A DNA stretch of 64,000 nt from positions 124,001 through 188,000 of the forward strand of contig JAHHIJ010000003.1 of NCBI GenBank assembly GCA_019358985.1, given 5' to 3'. The notes under the pieces were generated by a model. The model did not search any database. It had not been told where the DNA came from and was given only the letters and a program-made list of their open reading frames with translations. Below, in pieces: positions 18,142 through 25,571 of the stretch (position 1 is its first letter; each line of letters begins with the position of its first letter). Source of the DNA: Tolypothrix brevis GSE-NOS-MK-07-07A (lineage in GTDB: Bacteria > Cyanobacteriota > Cyanobacteriia > Cyanobacteriales > Nostocaceae). Both the position numbers and the translations under genes were made by a program.

Positions 18142-19256
18142 CTAACTCCTGATTTTTGAACTGTACCGTTTGCTTGTGTAGTATCTTCGGCTACCTCTAC
18201 GCCAAAGACGCGACAAAAGGTTTTTTCGACTTTGTAGCCAGAATCAATGGATTCTAAAGGGTCTTTCCGCAGTCGATGACGCAGACATAGAGTAATTACG
18301 CGACGGATGTCATCAATTGTTACTTCGGTACGTCCTTCAAATGCAGCGATCGCTTTTGCGGCACGGTTGGTTACAATGTCACCACGCAAGCCATCTACAT
18401 CAAGTTGCGAACAAACTTCGGAAATCTTTACCCGCAAGTCATAATCAATTTTAACCGAAGGCAAAAGCTTCTGAGCATTGACAATTTTCTCTTGTAGTGC
18501 TTCTTGACTAATTTGGTTTTTATCAACAAATTCTTGAGGATTTTGGTCAAATTCCGCTCTTTGTTCGACGATTTCCACTCGCAAAGCTGGTTCTTTGACG
18601 GTGCGAATTTCGGCGTGCATTCCAAAACGGTCAAGCAATTGAGGACGTAATTCACCTTCTTCCGGGTTTCCAGAACCTACTAGCACAAAACGCGCCGGAT
18701 GTCTAATAGAAATACCTTCACGTTCTACAGTGTTCCATCCGCTAGCGGCAGAATCTAGTAGCACGTCTACCAAGTGGTCATCAAGCAAGTTGACTTCATC
18801 CACATAAAGTATACCCCGGTTAGCTTTTGCTAAAAGTCCCGGTTCAAAGGCTTTTACACCTTCAGATAAAGCCTTTTCAATATCGATAGTACCGCAAACC
18901 CGGTCTTCTGTAGCTCCTAGTGGTAAGTCTACCATGATGACTTTTTTCTGAACTACAGGAATTTCGGCTCCAAGTTCAATTAAAGCACGAACTTCATCGC
19001 TCATGATATCAGGGTCGCTGGGGTCACTGTTGAAGGGGTCATTGGCAACCACGGGAATTTCTGGCAACAAATCAGCTAGCGCTCGAATGGTTGTGGATTT
19101 GCCGGTGCCGCGATCGCCCATAATCATTACACCACCAATTTTCGGATCAATCACATTTAACAGCAGCGACAGTTTCATCTCTTCCTGACCGACAATTGCC
19201 GTAAATGGAAACACTACCCGACGCGTATTAGCCGTGGTTTGAGTTGTAGGACTCAC
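18138..19256 (-). CDS. chlI: Magnesium chelatase ATPase subunit I
   Basis: ChlI is the AAA+ subunit that drives insertion of Mg into protoporphyrin IX, working with ChlD and ChlH. The start of the core [19 protein letters not shown], Walker [10 protein letters not shown] and Walker [17 protein letters not shown] are plain, and [20 protein letters not shown] is the chelatase hallmark. I chose the GTG start (complement of 19254-19256), which gives [14 protein letters not shown] and has an AAGG site upstream. A longer frame adds 31 unmatched residues. The stop codon lies within a palindromic repeat, so the last residues may have been altered by repeat insertion. Confidence 0.95.
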   Translation of the reverse strand: MSPTTQTTANTRRVVFPFTAIVGQEEMKLSLLLNVIDPKIGGVMIMGDRGTGKSTTIRALADLLPEIPVVANDPFNSDPSDPDIMSDEVRALIELGAEIPVVQKKVIMVDLPLGATEDRVCGTIDIEKALSEGVKAFEPGLLAKANRGILYVDEVNLLDDHLVDVLLDSAASGWNTVEREGISIRHPARFVLVGSGNPEEGELRPQLLDRFGMHAEIRTVKEPALRVEIVEQRAEFDQNPQEFVDKNQISQEALQEKIVNAQKLLPSVKIDYDLRVKISEVCSQLDVDGLRGDIVTNRAAKAIAAFEGRTEVTIDDIRRVITLCLRHRLRKDPLESIDSGYKVEKTFCRVFGVEVAEDTTQANGTVQKSGVR

Positions 19257-19411
19257 GCTTATTACCTTATCAATATTTTTCTTATTACAATTTTTCATTG
19301 TGCCACAGTTACGGTGTAAGATAAAAGGTAAAATGAGATATACATTCACAAATTAATTAATAGCAGTACACCCACAATCAATTTCGTCAGAGAATTTGCC
19401 GATCAACAATC

Positions 19412-19966
19412 ATGGCTACAGCAGTCAAACCCATTACCTTAGAAGAATTCCTGCAACTAAGAGAAGCCGAACCCCCTTCTGAGTACATTGACGGTCAAAT
19501 TTATCAAAAACCCATGCCACAAGGAGAACACAGCCGACTTCAAGGTAAACTTGTTACTACCATCAACGAAGTTGCAGAACCTCAAAAAATCGCTCTTGCA
19601 TTACCCGAACTGCGCTGTACTTTTGGCGGTGCTACCATAGTTCCCGATGTTACCGTATTTCCCTGGGAACACATACCCCGCACTGAATTAGGCAGAATCG
19701 CCAACCGCTTTGAAAGTCATCCCGACTGGGCAATAGAAATTCTCTCACCAGACCAAAGCCAAACCAAAGTTCTCCGTAATCTGCTGCACTGCTGTAAAAA
19801 TGGCACAGAACTAGGGTGGTTAATTCTTCCAGATGAAACCAGCATCTTGATTGTATACCCCAACCAACGCATTGAATTGCTTGCAGGTATCGACGCACTC
19901 CCCATGCTTAGTAATATTGACTTATCCCTAACCGTCGAGCAAGTCTTTAACTGGCTAAATATTTAA
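19412..19966 (+). CDS. Uma2 family (DUF820) nuclease-fold protein
   Basis: This 184-residue Uma2 protein has the N-terminal ITLEEFLQLREAEPPSEYID, then the catalytic-site strands TIVPDVTVFPWEHIP and HPDWAIEILSPDQSQTK, and ends with LGWLILPDETSILIVYP. The lysine expected after the E-x-L/V strand is present in QTKV. The protein differs clearly in sequence from the other two intact Uma2 proteins here, so they are old paralogues rather than recent copies. It is divergent from chlI and stands alone. Confidence 0.87.
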   Translation: MATAVKPITLEEFLQLREAEPPSEYIDGQIYQKPMPQGEHSRLQGKLVTTINEVAEPQKIALALPELRCTFGGATIVPDVTVFPWEHIPRTELGRIANRFESHPDWAIEILSPDQSQTKVLRNLLHCCKNGTELGWLILPDETSILIVYPNQRIELLAGIDALPMLSNIDLSLTVEQVFNWLNI

Positions 19967-20032
19967 ACCAAACTCATAATCAGGCATTGCTGATTTCATG
20001 TATGATATCATGTCCGGAAAATTACTTATGAT

Positions 20033-20061
20033 GTAAAGACGTTCCGGCGGAACGTCTTTAC
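20033..20061. repeat. Palindromic repeat, GGAACGTC type
   Basis: The arms are GTAAAGACGTTCC and GGAACGTCTTTAC with a GCC-like centre. It immediately precedes the Uma2 relic, so the insertion may have cut that gene. Confidence 0.85.
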
Positions 20062-20070
20062 GAAGGTTGC

Positions 20071-20142
20071 GAGGCTTTTATTGTCGAGATATTGGCAGAA
20101 AGGTTGAGAGCGCTTGGTGTAGATCCTGATTCAATTGCTTGA
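20071..20142 (+). pseudogene. C-terminal relic of a Uma2 gene
   Basis: An open frame ending in TGA reads EAFIVEILAERLRALGVDPD and then SIA. This closely matches the C-terminal tail of the intact Uma2 protein at 39535-40260 (LLAERLRAMGVDPNSL). Nothing upstream in frame resembles the nuclease domain. A palindromic repeat stands 9 bp before the relic. It is most simply the tail of a deleted Uma2 gene. Confidence 0.7.
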
Positions 20143-20310
20143 CAAATTCGCTGTTTTTATATATTGTATTTTTAAAATAGCAAAACTGTAGCTAAATAAA
20201 GATGAATTCGTAGTTAGCGCTTCAGCGCTAAAGTATTCACCGCTGAATTTAGGGTGTGAATAATGATTTTGCGTGATTTCAAAACCTTTAGACATTGACC
20301 TAATTTAAAT

Positions 20311-20357
20311 ATGCGTTATCCAAAACCCCAACAGACGTAGCAGTGCTACGTCTCTAC
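20311..20357. repeat. AGCAGTGCT-type palindrome, reverse orientation
   Basis: The core (20333-20357) is AGACGTAGCA/TGCTACGTCTCTAC. It is preceded by ATGCGTTAT and AACCCC, corresponding to the reversed 3' extension seen at 8740 and 17951. Confidence 0.75.
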
Positions 20358-20433
20358 ATTCTTCTTCATACTTCAGATGACAGCATGATGTAGAATAGAA
20401 ATCCCGCTCACTGGACAAATTTAGATAAGAAAA

Positions 20434-21384
20434 ATGAATCAGTTTCCGGCAACCAGCAGCAGTGTGGTAAAGGAAAAAGCCTTAGAATTAGGGTTTCACA
20501 AAGTTGGAATTGCAACTGTAGATGAGATGGATACTACACACGCGCAGCGGTTGCAAGCATGGTTAGAACTGGGTTATCATGCCGATATGGAATGGATGGC
20601 TTCGCCGAAGCGTCAGGATATTCGGTTGATAATGCCAGAAGTGCGATCGCTTATTTGTGTCGCTTTAAATTATTATACACCTCACCAACGTCCCGAAGGT
20701 GAAGAATATGCTAAAATGTCGCGTTATGGCTGGGGACGAGATTATCACAAAGTCATGCACAAAAAACTTAAAGTGCTGACTACTTGGTTGCAGGAACTTG
20801 GAATTGGTATTCAAGCGCTTAGTTATGCAGACACAGGATCAGTGCAAGATAAAGTATGGGCACAACAAGCGGGAATTGGCTGGATTGCGAAAAATGGTAA
20901 TGTGATAACTAGGGAGTATGGTTCTTGGGTATTTTTGGGAGAAGTGTTGACTAATCTGGAGTTAGAGAGCGATCGTCCGCATACACAACACTGCGGTACT
21001 TGTACTCGTTGTCTTGACGCTTGTCCTACCAGTGCAATTACTCAAGAGTTTGTAATAGATGCCAACCTTTGCATAGCTTATCATACAATTGAAAATCGGG
21101 CGGAAAAATTGCCTCTGACAATTACACCTCATTTAGAAGGTTGGGTTGCAGGTTGCGATATCTGCCAAGATGTTTGTCCTTGGAATCAGCGTTTTGCTCG
21201 TACAACCGATGTGGCAGAGTTTCAACCCTACTCTGGGAATCTTGCGCCCAAGCTGATAGAATTAGCCAAAATCTCAAATGAGGAGTGGGATAGACAATTT
21301 CCGGCATCCGCATTCAGACGAATTAAACCAGAAATGTTACGAAGAAATGCCCGTGCTAATTTAGAGAATAAACTAGATGCGTAG
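20434..21384 (+). CDS. queG: Epoxyqueuosine reductase
   Basis: QueG carries out the last step of queuosine synthesis, reducing epoxyqueuosine in tRNA with cobalamin and two [4Fe-4S] clusters. Both cluster motifs are intact: CGTCTRCLDACPTSAI from about residue 187 and CDICQDVCPWNQRF from about 241. The N-terminal cobalamin-binding region includes WMASPKRQDIRLIMPEVRSL and MSRYGWGRDYHKVMHKKLK. The length of 316 is normal for the cyanobacterial form without HEAT repeats. A HAD phosphatase gene follows after 83 bp in the same direction. It is a tRNA-modification gene and is not linked to the DpdE-like helicase 12 kb away. Confidence 0.96.
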   Translation: MNQFPATSSSVVKEKALELGFHKVGIATVDEMDTTHAQRLQAWLELGYHADMEWMASPKRQDIRLIMPEVRSLICVALNYYTPHQRPEGEEYAKMSRYGWGRDYHKVMHKKLKVLTTWLQELGIGIQALSYADTGSVQDKVWAQQAGIGWIAKNGNVITREYGSWVFLGEVLTNLELESDRPHTQHCGTCTRCLDACPTSAITQEFVIDANLCIAYHTIENRAEKLPLTITPHLEGWVAGCDICQDVCPWNQRFARTTDVAEFQPYSGNLAPKLIELAKISNEEWDRQFPASAFRRIKPEMLRRNARANLENKLDA

Positions 21385-21467
21385 CGCACTTGAGCAAGCT
21401 AAGGTAAAGGCTTACATTCAGTCATGAAGTCAACTTCAGACTTCATACTTTATATTTTATACTTCAG

Positions 21468-22103
21468 ATGACCCAGAAAGTAATTATTTTTGATTTTGAT
21501 GGCACAATTGCCGATACAGTAGATGCTCTAGTAAGTATTGCTAATCGTTTAGCCGTAGAGTTTGGTTATATACAAATCACTCCAGAGGAACTTGCCCTTC
21601 TGAGGAATTTTACTTCTAGGGAAATTATTAAGTACTCAGGTATCTCGGTTTTCAAGATTCCTTTTTTAGTCAAAAAGGTGAAATCAGAATTAAAAGATAA
21701 AATACACGAGTTCAAACCAATTCCCGGAATTAAAGAAGCATTAATAGAACTGAAAAGTGATGGAAATAGGCTAGGAATTATCACCTCTAATTCTAAAGAT
21801 AATGTCAAAGACTTTCTGCAAATAAACGACTTAGATGGCTTATTTGAGTTTATCTACTCAGGGGTGACAATTTTTGGTAAAACAACAATAATTAATAATG
21901 TCTTAAGACAAAAACAACTAAAACCTCAAGAAGTTATTTATGTTGGTGATGAAACTAGAGATATAGAAGCATCCAAAAAAGCAAATATCAAAGTGATTGC
22001 AGTGACTTGGGGTTTCAATTCGCAGGAAGTTTTAAGGAAGCAAAATCCCAATTTTTTGATTGACCAACCAAGTCAACTGCTAGAAGTGATAAAAAATTGT
22101 TAA
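21468..22103 (+). CDS. HAD superfamily phosphatase
   Basis: The 211-residue HAD hydrolase has motif I DFDGTIADT (nucleophile Asp near 9), motif II in LGIITSNSKDN, a motif III lysine in FGKTTIINN and motif IV in YVGDETRDIEASKKA. A helical cap of the phosphoglycolate phosphatase type lies between motifs I and II. The substrate cannot be told from sequence. Phosphoglycolate phosphatase or a general phosphatase are both possible. It lies downstream of queG on the same strand, close enough for shared transcription. Confidence 0.85.
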   Translation: MTQKVIIFDFDGTIADTVDALVSIANRLAVEFGYIQITPEELALLRNFTSREIIKYSGISVFKIPFLVKKVKSELKDKIHEFKPIPGIKEALIELKSDGNRLGIITSNSKDNVKDFLQINDLDGLFEFIYSGVTIFGKTTIINNVLRQKQLKPQEVIYVGDETRDIEASKKANIKVIAVTWGFNSQEVLRKQNPNFLIDQPSQLLEVIKNC

Positions 22104-22120
22104 TCGTAATTTGGTAATTA

Positions 22121-22193
22121 GTAAAGACGTTCCGCCGGAACGTCTCTACGACGATAGGTTTTTATTACTGTTAATTAAACGGACATGATATCA
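22121..22193. repeat. Palindromic repeat with 30-bp conserved flank (copy B, reversed)
   Basis: The palindrome is at 22121-22149. The flank at 22158-22187 is the exact reverse complement of 667-696, and the element continues to GATATCA. It lies in the 3' gap between the HAD gene and the convergent small acidic gene. Confidence 0.85.
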
Positions 22194-22224
22194 CCTATTA
22201 ACAATTACCAGTAAGCATAAAAAC

Positions 22225-22599
22225 TTACTTTCCGGGCTGACCTTTTTCCAAAGCTTCTTGTATCAGGTCATCACTCACATTACTTACACCTTGATTCGCA
22301 GATCCACCAACATCTTTAGCCATGTTCATATAATCAGCGGGATTACTAGTTGATTCTGCCTGGGTTTTTGTTTCTTCTTGTTTCGATACCTCAAACTTAG
22401 GTGCAGTTGCAGCGTTGGCAGCTACCTCACCTTCTTTTGTACGGTCAATATCACTGACGCTGTATTGTTGTGCAGCTTTGTAATCTCCCTCGAAATCGAC
22501 TGTTGGTGCTTTTTCTTCACCACTAGCGATGCTTTCAGCAGCTAATTGTGCGTCTTGGGTTGAAGCTTCCGCGACATTGGGCTTTATTTCATCAGGCAT
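22225..22599 (-). CDS. Acidic, probably disordered cyanobacterial protein
   Basis: The 124-residue protein is rich in Ala, Glu, Gln, Ser and Thr, with almost no hydrophobic clusters and no cysteine. Segments include AAQQYSVSDIDRTKEGEVAA and the tail DDLIQEALEKGQPGK. No signal peptide or membrane segment is seen. The composition suggests an intrinsically disordered cytosolic protein. I do not recognise a family. A start at MPDEIKPN with a spaced AAGGGG-like site supports translation. It converges with the HAD gene and is divergent from the carotenoid protein. Confidence 0.6.
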   Translation of the reverse strand: MPDEIKPNVAEASTQDAQLAAESIASGEEKAPTVDFEGDYKAAQQYSVSDIDRTKEGEVAANAATAPKFEVSKQEETKTQAESTSNPADYMNMAKDVGGSANQGVSNVSDDLIQEALEKGQPGK

Positions 22600-22829
22600 A
22601 ACTAACCCCTTAAGTAACTTTTCTATTTATGAGGTAATCCTAACAAAGTGATGTCTCATGTTCTTGGTATCTACAGATAGATGTTTACCTCTATTGAAAG
22701 ATAGATATATTTTTGGAACTCTAATTTGTAAAACTCTTTCTCTTGGAGGTCGATAATAAAGTCATTAATAGTCAAGGTAAAACTGGTATCACTTTGAACT
22801 TTTTGATTTAATAACTTCGGAGAAAAATT

Positions 22830-23363
22830 ATGACTGCAAGTTACAATAAAGCCGATTCTCAAGCTTTGAGCAAGACAACTCAAAAAGTGGTGGAGGCATT
22901 TAACAAGCTAGATACTGATGGGAAATTAGCTTGGTTTTATTTTGTTTATAAAAAAATGGGTAGTTCAATTACTCCTGCGGCACCCGCTGCTGCCGAACCA
23001 GAACTAGCACCAAGGCTGTTAGGAGATTATTATGAATTATCTGAAGAGGAGCAATTAAACGTGATGCGGGAAATTGTGAATCGTGAAGATACAGAATATT
23101 CTCGTGCTTATGGTGCTATCAAAGAAAATAACCAGCTATTGGTTTGGTATGCTTGGGCAATCGGTATGGATGAGAAAAAAATAGTTGGAATGCCAGCAAA
23201 TTACAATGCTAGTGAGGCGATAAATAATCTGCTTTCACAAGTAGAAGGATTAGAATTTGAACAGCAAATTTCTATATTCCGGACAATTGCCAATGAAATG
23301 GGTTACACCGATGTGAAACCGATTGAGACGCAAGCACAAACTGGTAAAACGTCAAGTTTTTAA
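22830..23363 (+). CDS. Helical carotenoid protein (OCP N-terminal domain homologue)
   Basis: The 177-residue protein matches the all-helical N-terminal domain of orange carotenoid protein, covering the region that binds the carotenoid and the phycobilisome. Landmarks are VEAFNKLDTDGKLAWFYFVY, PRLLGDYYELSEEEQLNVMR and NNQLLVWYAWAIGMDEKK. No C-terminal NTF2-like domain follows in any frame downstream, so it is a helical carotenoid protein (HCP) rather than a broken ocp gene. HCPs quench singlet oxygen, and some clades quench phycobilisomes. Clade assignment needs a tree. A two-hairpin element begins three bases after the stop codon. No C-terminal-domain homologue gene is adjacent. Confidence 0.92.
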   Translation: MTASYNKADSQALSKTTQKVVEAFNKLDTDGKLAWFYFVYKKMGSSITPAAPAAAEPELAPRLLGDYYELSEEEQLNVMREIVNREDTEYSRAYGAIKENNQLLVWYAWAIGMDEKKIVGMPANYNASEAINNLLSQVEGLEFEQQISIFRTIANEMGYTDVKPIETQAQTGKTSSF

Positions 23364-23365
23364 TA

Positions 23366-23429
23366 TTTGTAATTATACCCTCAGGCTGAAAGCCTGGGGC
23401 TATAATTACAAAGCCCACCTACGTGGGCT
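23366..23429. repeat. Two-hairpin repeat element, copy 1
   Basis: The outer stem TTTGTAATTATA (23366-23377) pairs perfectly with TATAATTACAAA (23401-23412) and encloses an inner hairpin AGGCT/AGCCT. A second hairpin AGCCCAC/GTGGGCT follows (23412-23429). The copy at 36455-36520 has the same inner sequence but a different, still complementary, outer stem. It may also act as the 3' end structure of the carotenoid protein mRNA. Confidence 0.8.
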
Positions 23430-23485
23430 AATTAGACGCATCTTCATAAAGAAACGGTATAAGCACGAAAGAATAAGTTTTCGTT

Positions 23486-24244
23486 TTACTGCATGTGAGC
23501 TAAGTCGGATGGTGTCATGTTGGAGTGTATCACTTGACCATCACGAAACCAAATTATGCGTTGGGTTTGACGGGCAACTTCTGGTTCATGAGTTACCATG
23601 ACGACGGTGATGCCACTAGCGTTAAGTTCGGTGAAGATATCTAATACTTCTTGGGTTGTGCGAGAATCAAGTGCGCCGGTGGGTTCATCAGCAAGGAGGA
23701 CGACGGGACGGTTGACGATCGCACGAGCGATCGCTACTCTTTGTTGTTGTCCTCCTGATAGTTGATTTGGTTTGTTGTTGAGTCGTTTTTCTAAGCCTAC
23801 TCTACCAAGTGCTTCGGCTGCGCGATCGCGTCTTTCACTGTTACTCACACCAGCATACACCATCGGCAAAATGACATTTTCTAATGCCGATAGTTGAGAT
23901 AACAAGTGGAATTGTTGAAACACAAACCCTAACTTTTTGTTACGAATATGTGCCAAAGCGCTATCGTCTAGTTGTGCGACATCAACGTTATCTAAATAAT
24001 AATGTCCTGATGTCGGACGATCCAAACAACCGATAATATTCATTGCGGTGGATTTACCAGAACCAGAAGGTCCCATAATCGAACAATATTCGCCCTGTTC
24101 TATAATCAGGTTGACATCATTAAGCGCTTTGACTTCTGTTTCACCAGCACCATAAATTTTAAAGACATTCTCAATGCGAATAATCGCACTTTTAGGAGTA
24201 GGATTGGGAATACGGGAATCGGTAATTGATAAAGTGTTTGTCAT
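23486..24244 (-). CDS. ABC exporter ATPase, MacB/LolD type
   Basis: This is a stand-alone ATP-binding subunit of 252 residues. It has Walker A GPSGSGKST, signature LSGGQQQRVAIARAI, Walker B VVLLADEPTGALD and switch His in VMVTHEPEVA. The FQQFHLLSQLSALENV segment is typical of the MacB/LolD/FtsE branch. It is the third gene of an exporter set with the permease and membrane-fusion genes upstream on the same strand. The gap to the permease is 109 bp, wider than the 4-bp overlap of the other two. The exported substrate is unknown. Confidence 0.92.
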   Translation of the reverse strand: MTNTLSITDSRIPNPTPKSAIIRIENVFKIYGAGETEVKALNDVNLIIEQGEYCSIMGPSGSGKSTAMNIIGCLDRPTSGHYYLDNVDVAQLDDSALAHIRNKKLGFVFQQFHLLSQLSALENVILPMVYAGVSNSERRDRAAEALGRVGLEKRLNNKPNQLSGGQQQRVAIARAIVNRPVVLLADEPTGALDSRTTQEVLDIFTELNASGITVVMVTHEPEVARQTQRIIWFRDGQVIHSNMTPSDLAHMQ

Positions 24245-24353
24245 AAAGATTTTCTTAAAAGTTCAGGTTAAAGCGTGAATATAACCGTAGTAAGCACTTC
24301 AGTCCTTAAAATAAGCCTAATTTAAGTTCTTTGTGTGACACTTGCGTAAATCC

Positions 24354-25571
24354 TTAAGCACTACGTAGCGCAACAATTGGATCAAGTTGAGCAGCGCGAC
24401 GTGCCGGTACAACACCAAAGAATAAACCGATACCACCAGAAACGCCAACGGCAAGAGCGATCGCTACCGGAGAAATTGCCGCTTCTAAAGGAGTCAGCGC
24501 TCCTACTAGCATAATGCCACCGATACCAATCCCAGTGCCAATTAAACCACCAGCGGCTGAGAGAACTACTGCCTCAATCATGAACTGTAGCAGAATATCT
24601 TGTTGAGTTGCGCCGATCGCTTTTCGCAATCCAATTTCTTGAGTGCGTTCGGTGACGGAAACAAGCATAATATTCATGATGCCAATGCCACCGACGAATA
24701 AGGAAATGCCGGCGATTGCTGTGAGCATAATTGTTAACGCACCGCTGATTTGACCGACAGTTTGCAGTGCATCTTTTTGAGTGCGAATGGTAAAATCATC
24801 TTCGTTGATTAATTTGTGTCGCAGTCGCAGCAAGTTAGTAATTTGAAACTTTGCCGCATCTACACTGTCTGAATTCTTTGCCGAAGCGACAATATAACTT
24901 AGCTCCAATCCGTAGGGAGAAGTTTTCCCCACCAAGCGATTTGCTGCGGTGAAAATGGGTGTTAATGCTGCTTCGTCGTAATCGGCACCGACGCTGGAAC
25001 CTTTCGGTGTTAATACTCCAATTATTTGAAAGCTGGCATTTTTGATTCGCATTTGCTGCCCGATGGGGTTAGCATTACCAAAGAGTTTTTCTGCCAAATC
25101 AGCACCCAAAACTACAACTTGGTTCCTGCGCTTCATATCTATGTCGCTGAAAAATCGTCCTTTTGCCGTTTCAAAATCGCGCACCACCGAGAAGGAAGGA
25201 GTCGTACCGATAATATTGACATCGGTGTTGCGGTTGCGGTAAGTCACCACCTGCCTGCTGTTTAATTCCGCCGTCACACCTGCTATAGTTGGGACTTGAG
25301 AAGCGATCGCTTCCGCATCTTCTAAAACTAAAGTTTTTGGGATATCACGGGATACGCGCTGAGTTTCTTGATTACCAGGAAATATAAATATTATGTTTGG
25401 TCCCAAGGACTCCAGTTGTTTATTAACGTACTTTTGTCCACCTTGCCCGATGCCAATCATCGCAATCACTGAGGCATTCCCGATGACAATACCTAACATT
25501 GTCAAGACGCTACGCAACTTATTTGATAGCAGAGTTGTCCCTGCCATTTTGACGCTTTCAAGAATGTTCAT
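24354..25571 (-). CDS. ABC exporter permease, MacB type
   Basis: The 405-residue permease has the MacB plan. An N-terminal membrane helix contains LRSVLTMLGIVIGNASVIAM, followed by a periplasmic core of about 220 residues and three C-terminal helices. Conserved motifs include GIGIMNIMLVSVTERTQEIG, LRKAIGATQQDILLQFMIEA and the tail PARRAAQLDPIVALRS. It has no fused ATPase, unlike E. coli MacB, so the ATPase is a separate protein. It overlaps the upstream membrane-fusion gene by four bases (ATGA), indicating translational coupling. It differs from heterocyst DevC, which lacks this periplasmic-core pattern. Confidence 0.92.
   Translation of the reverse strand: MNILESVKMAGTTLLSNKLRSVLTMLGIVIGNASVIAMIGIGQGGQKYVNKQLESLGPNIIFIFPGNQETQRVSRDIPKTLVLEDAEAIASQVPTIAGVTAELNSRQVVTYRNRNTDVNIIGTTPSFSVVRDFETAKGRFFSDIDMKRRNQVVVLGADLAEKLFGNANPIGQQMRIKNASFQIIGVLTPKGSSVGADYDEAALTPIFTAANRLVGKTSPYGLELSYIVASAKNSDSVDAAKFQITNLLRLRHKLINEDDFTIRTQKDALQTVGQISGALTIMLTAIAGISLFVGGIGIMNIMLVSVTERTQEIGLRKAIGATQQDILLQFMIEAVVLSAAGGLIGTGIGIGGIMLVGALTPLEAAISPVAIALAVGVSGGIGLFFGVVPARRAAQLDPIVALRSA

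Larger units (their letters stand above)
19967..20433. other. Gene-free stretch with repeats and a Uma2 relic
   Basis: The region holds two palindromic repeats, a C-terminal Uma2 relic and the queG promoter region. GATATCATGTCCG at about 20003 also flanks the repeat copies at 663 and 22193. No other gene is visible. Confidence 0.65.

Noticed and set aside
17878-18159. Open reading frame of 93 codons with repeated [10 protein letters not shown]
   Set aside because: It is the translation of the palindromic repeats and part of the chlI antisense strand, with no independent coding support.
20434-21384. Functional link between queG and the DpdE-like helicase as a deazaguanine system
   Set aside because: QueG acts on tRNA queuosine and is widespread. 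The genes are 12 kb apart with unrelated genes between, so linkage is not supported.
22830-23363. Truncated orange carotenoid protein gene
   Set aside because: The reading frame ends cleanly, a structured element follows, and no C-terminal domain remnant is visible, so a stand-alone HCP is the better reading.
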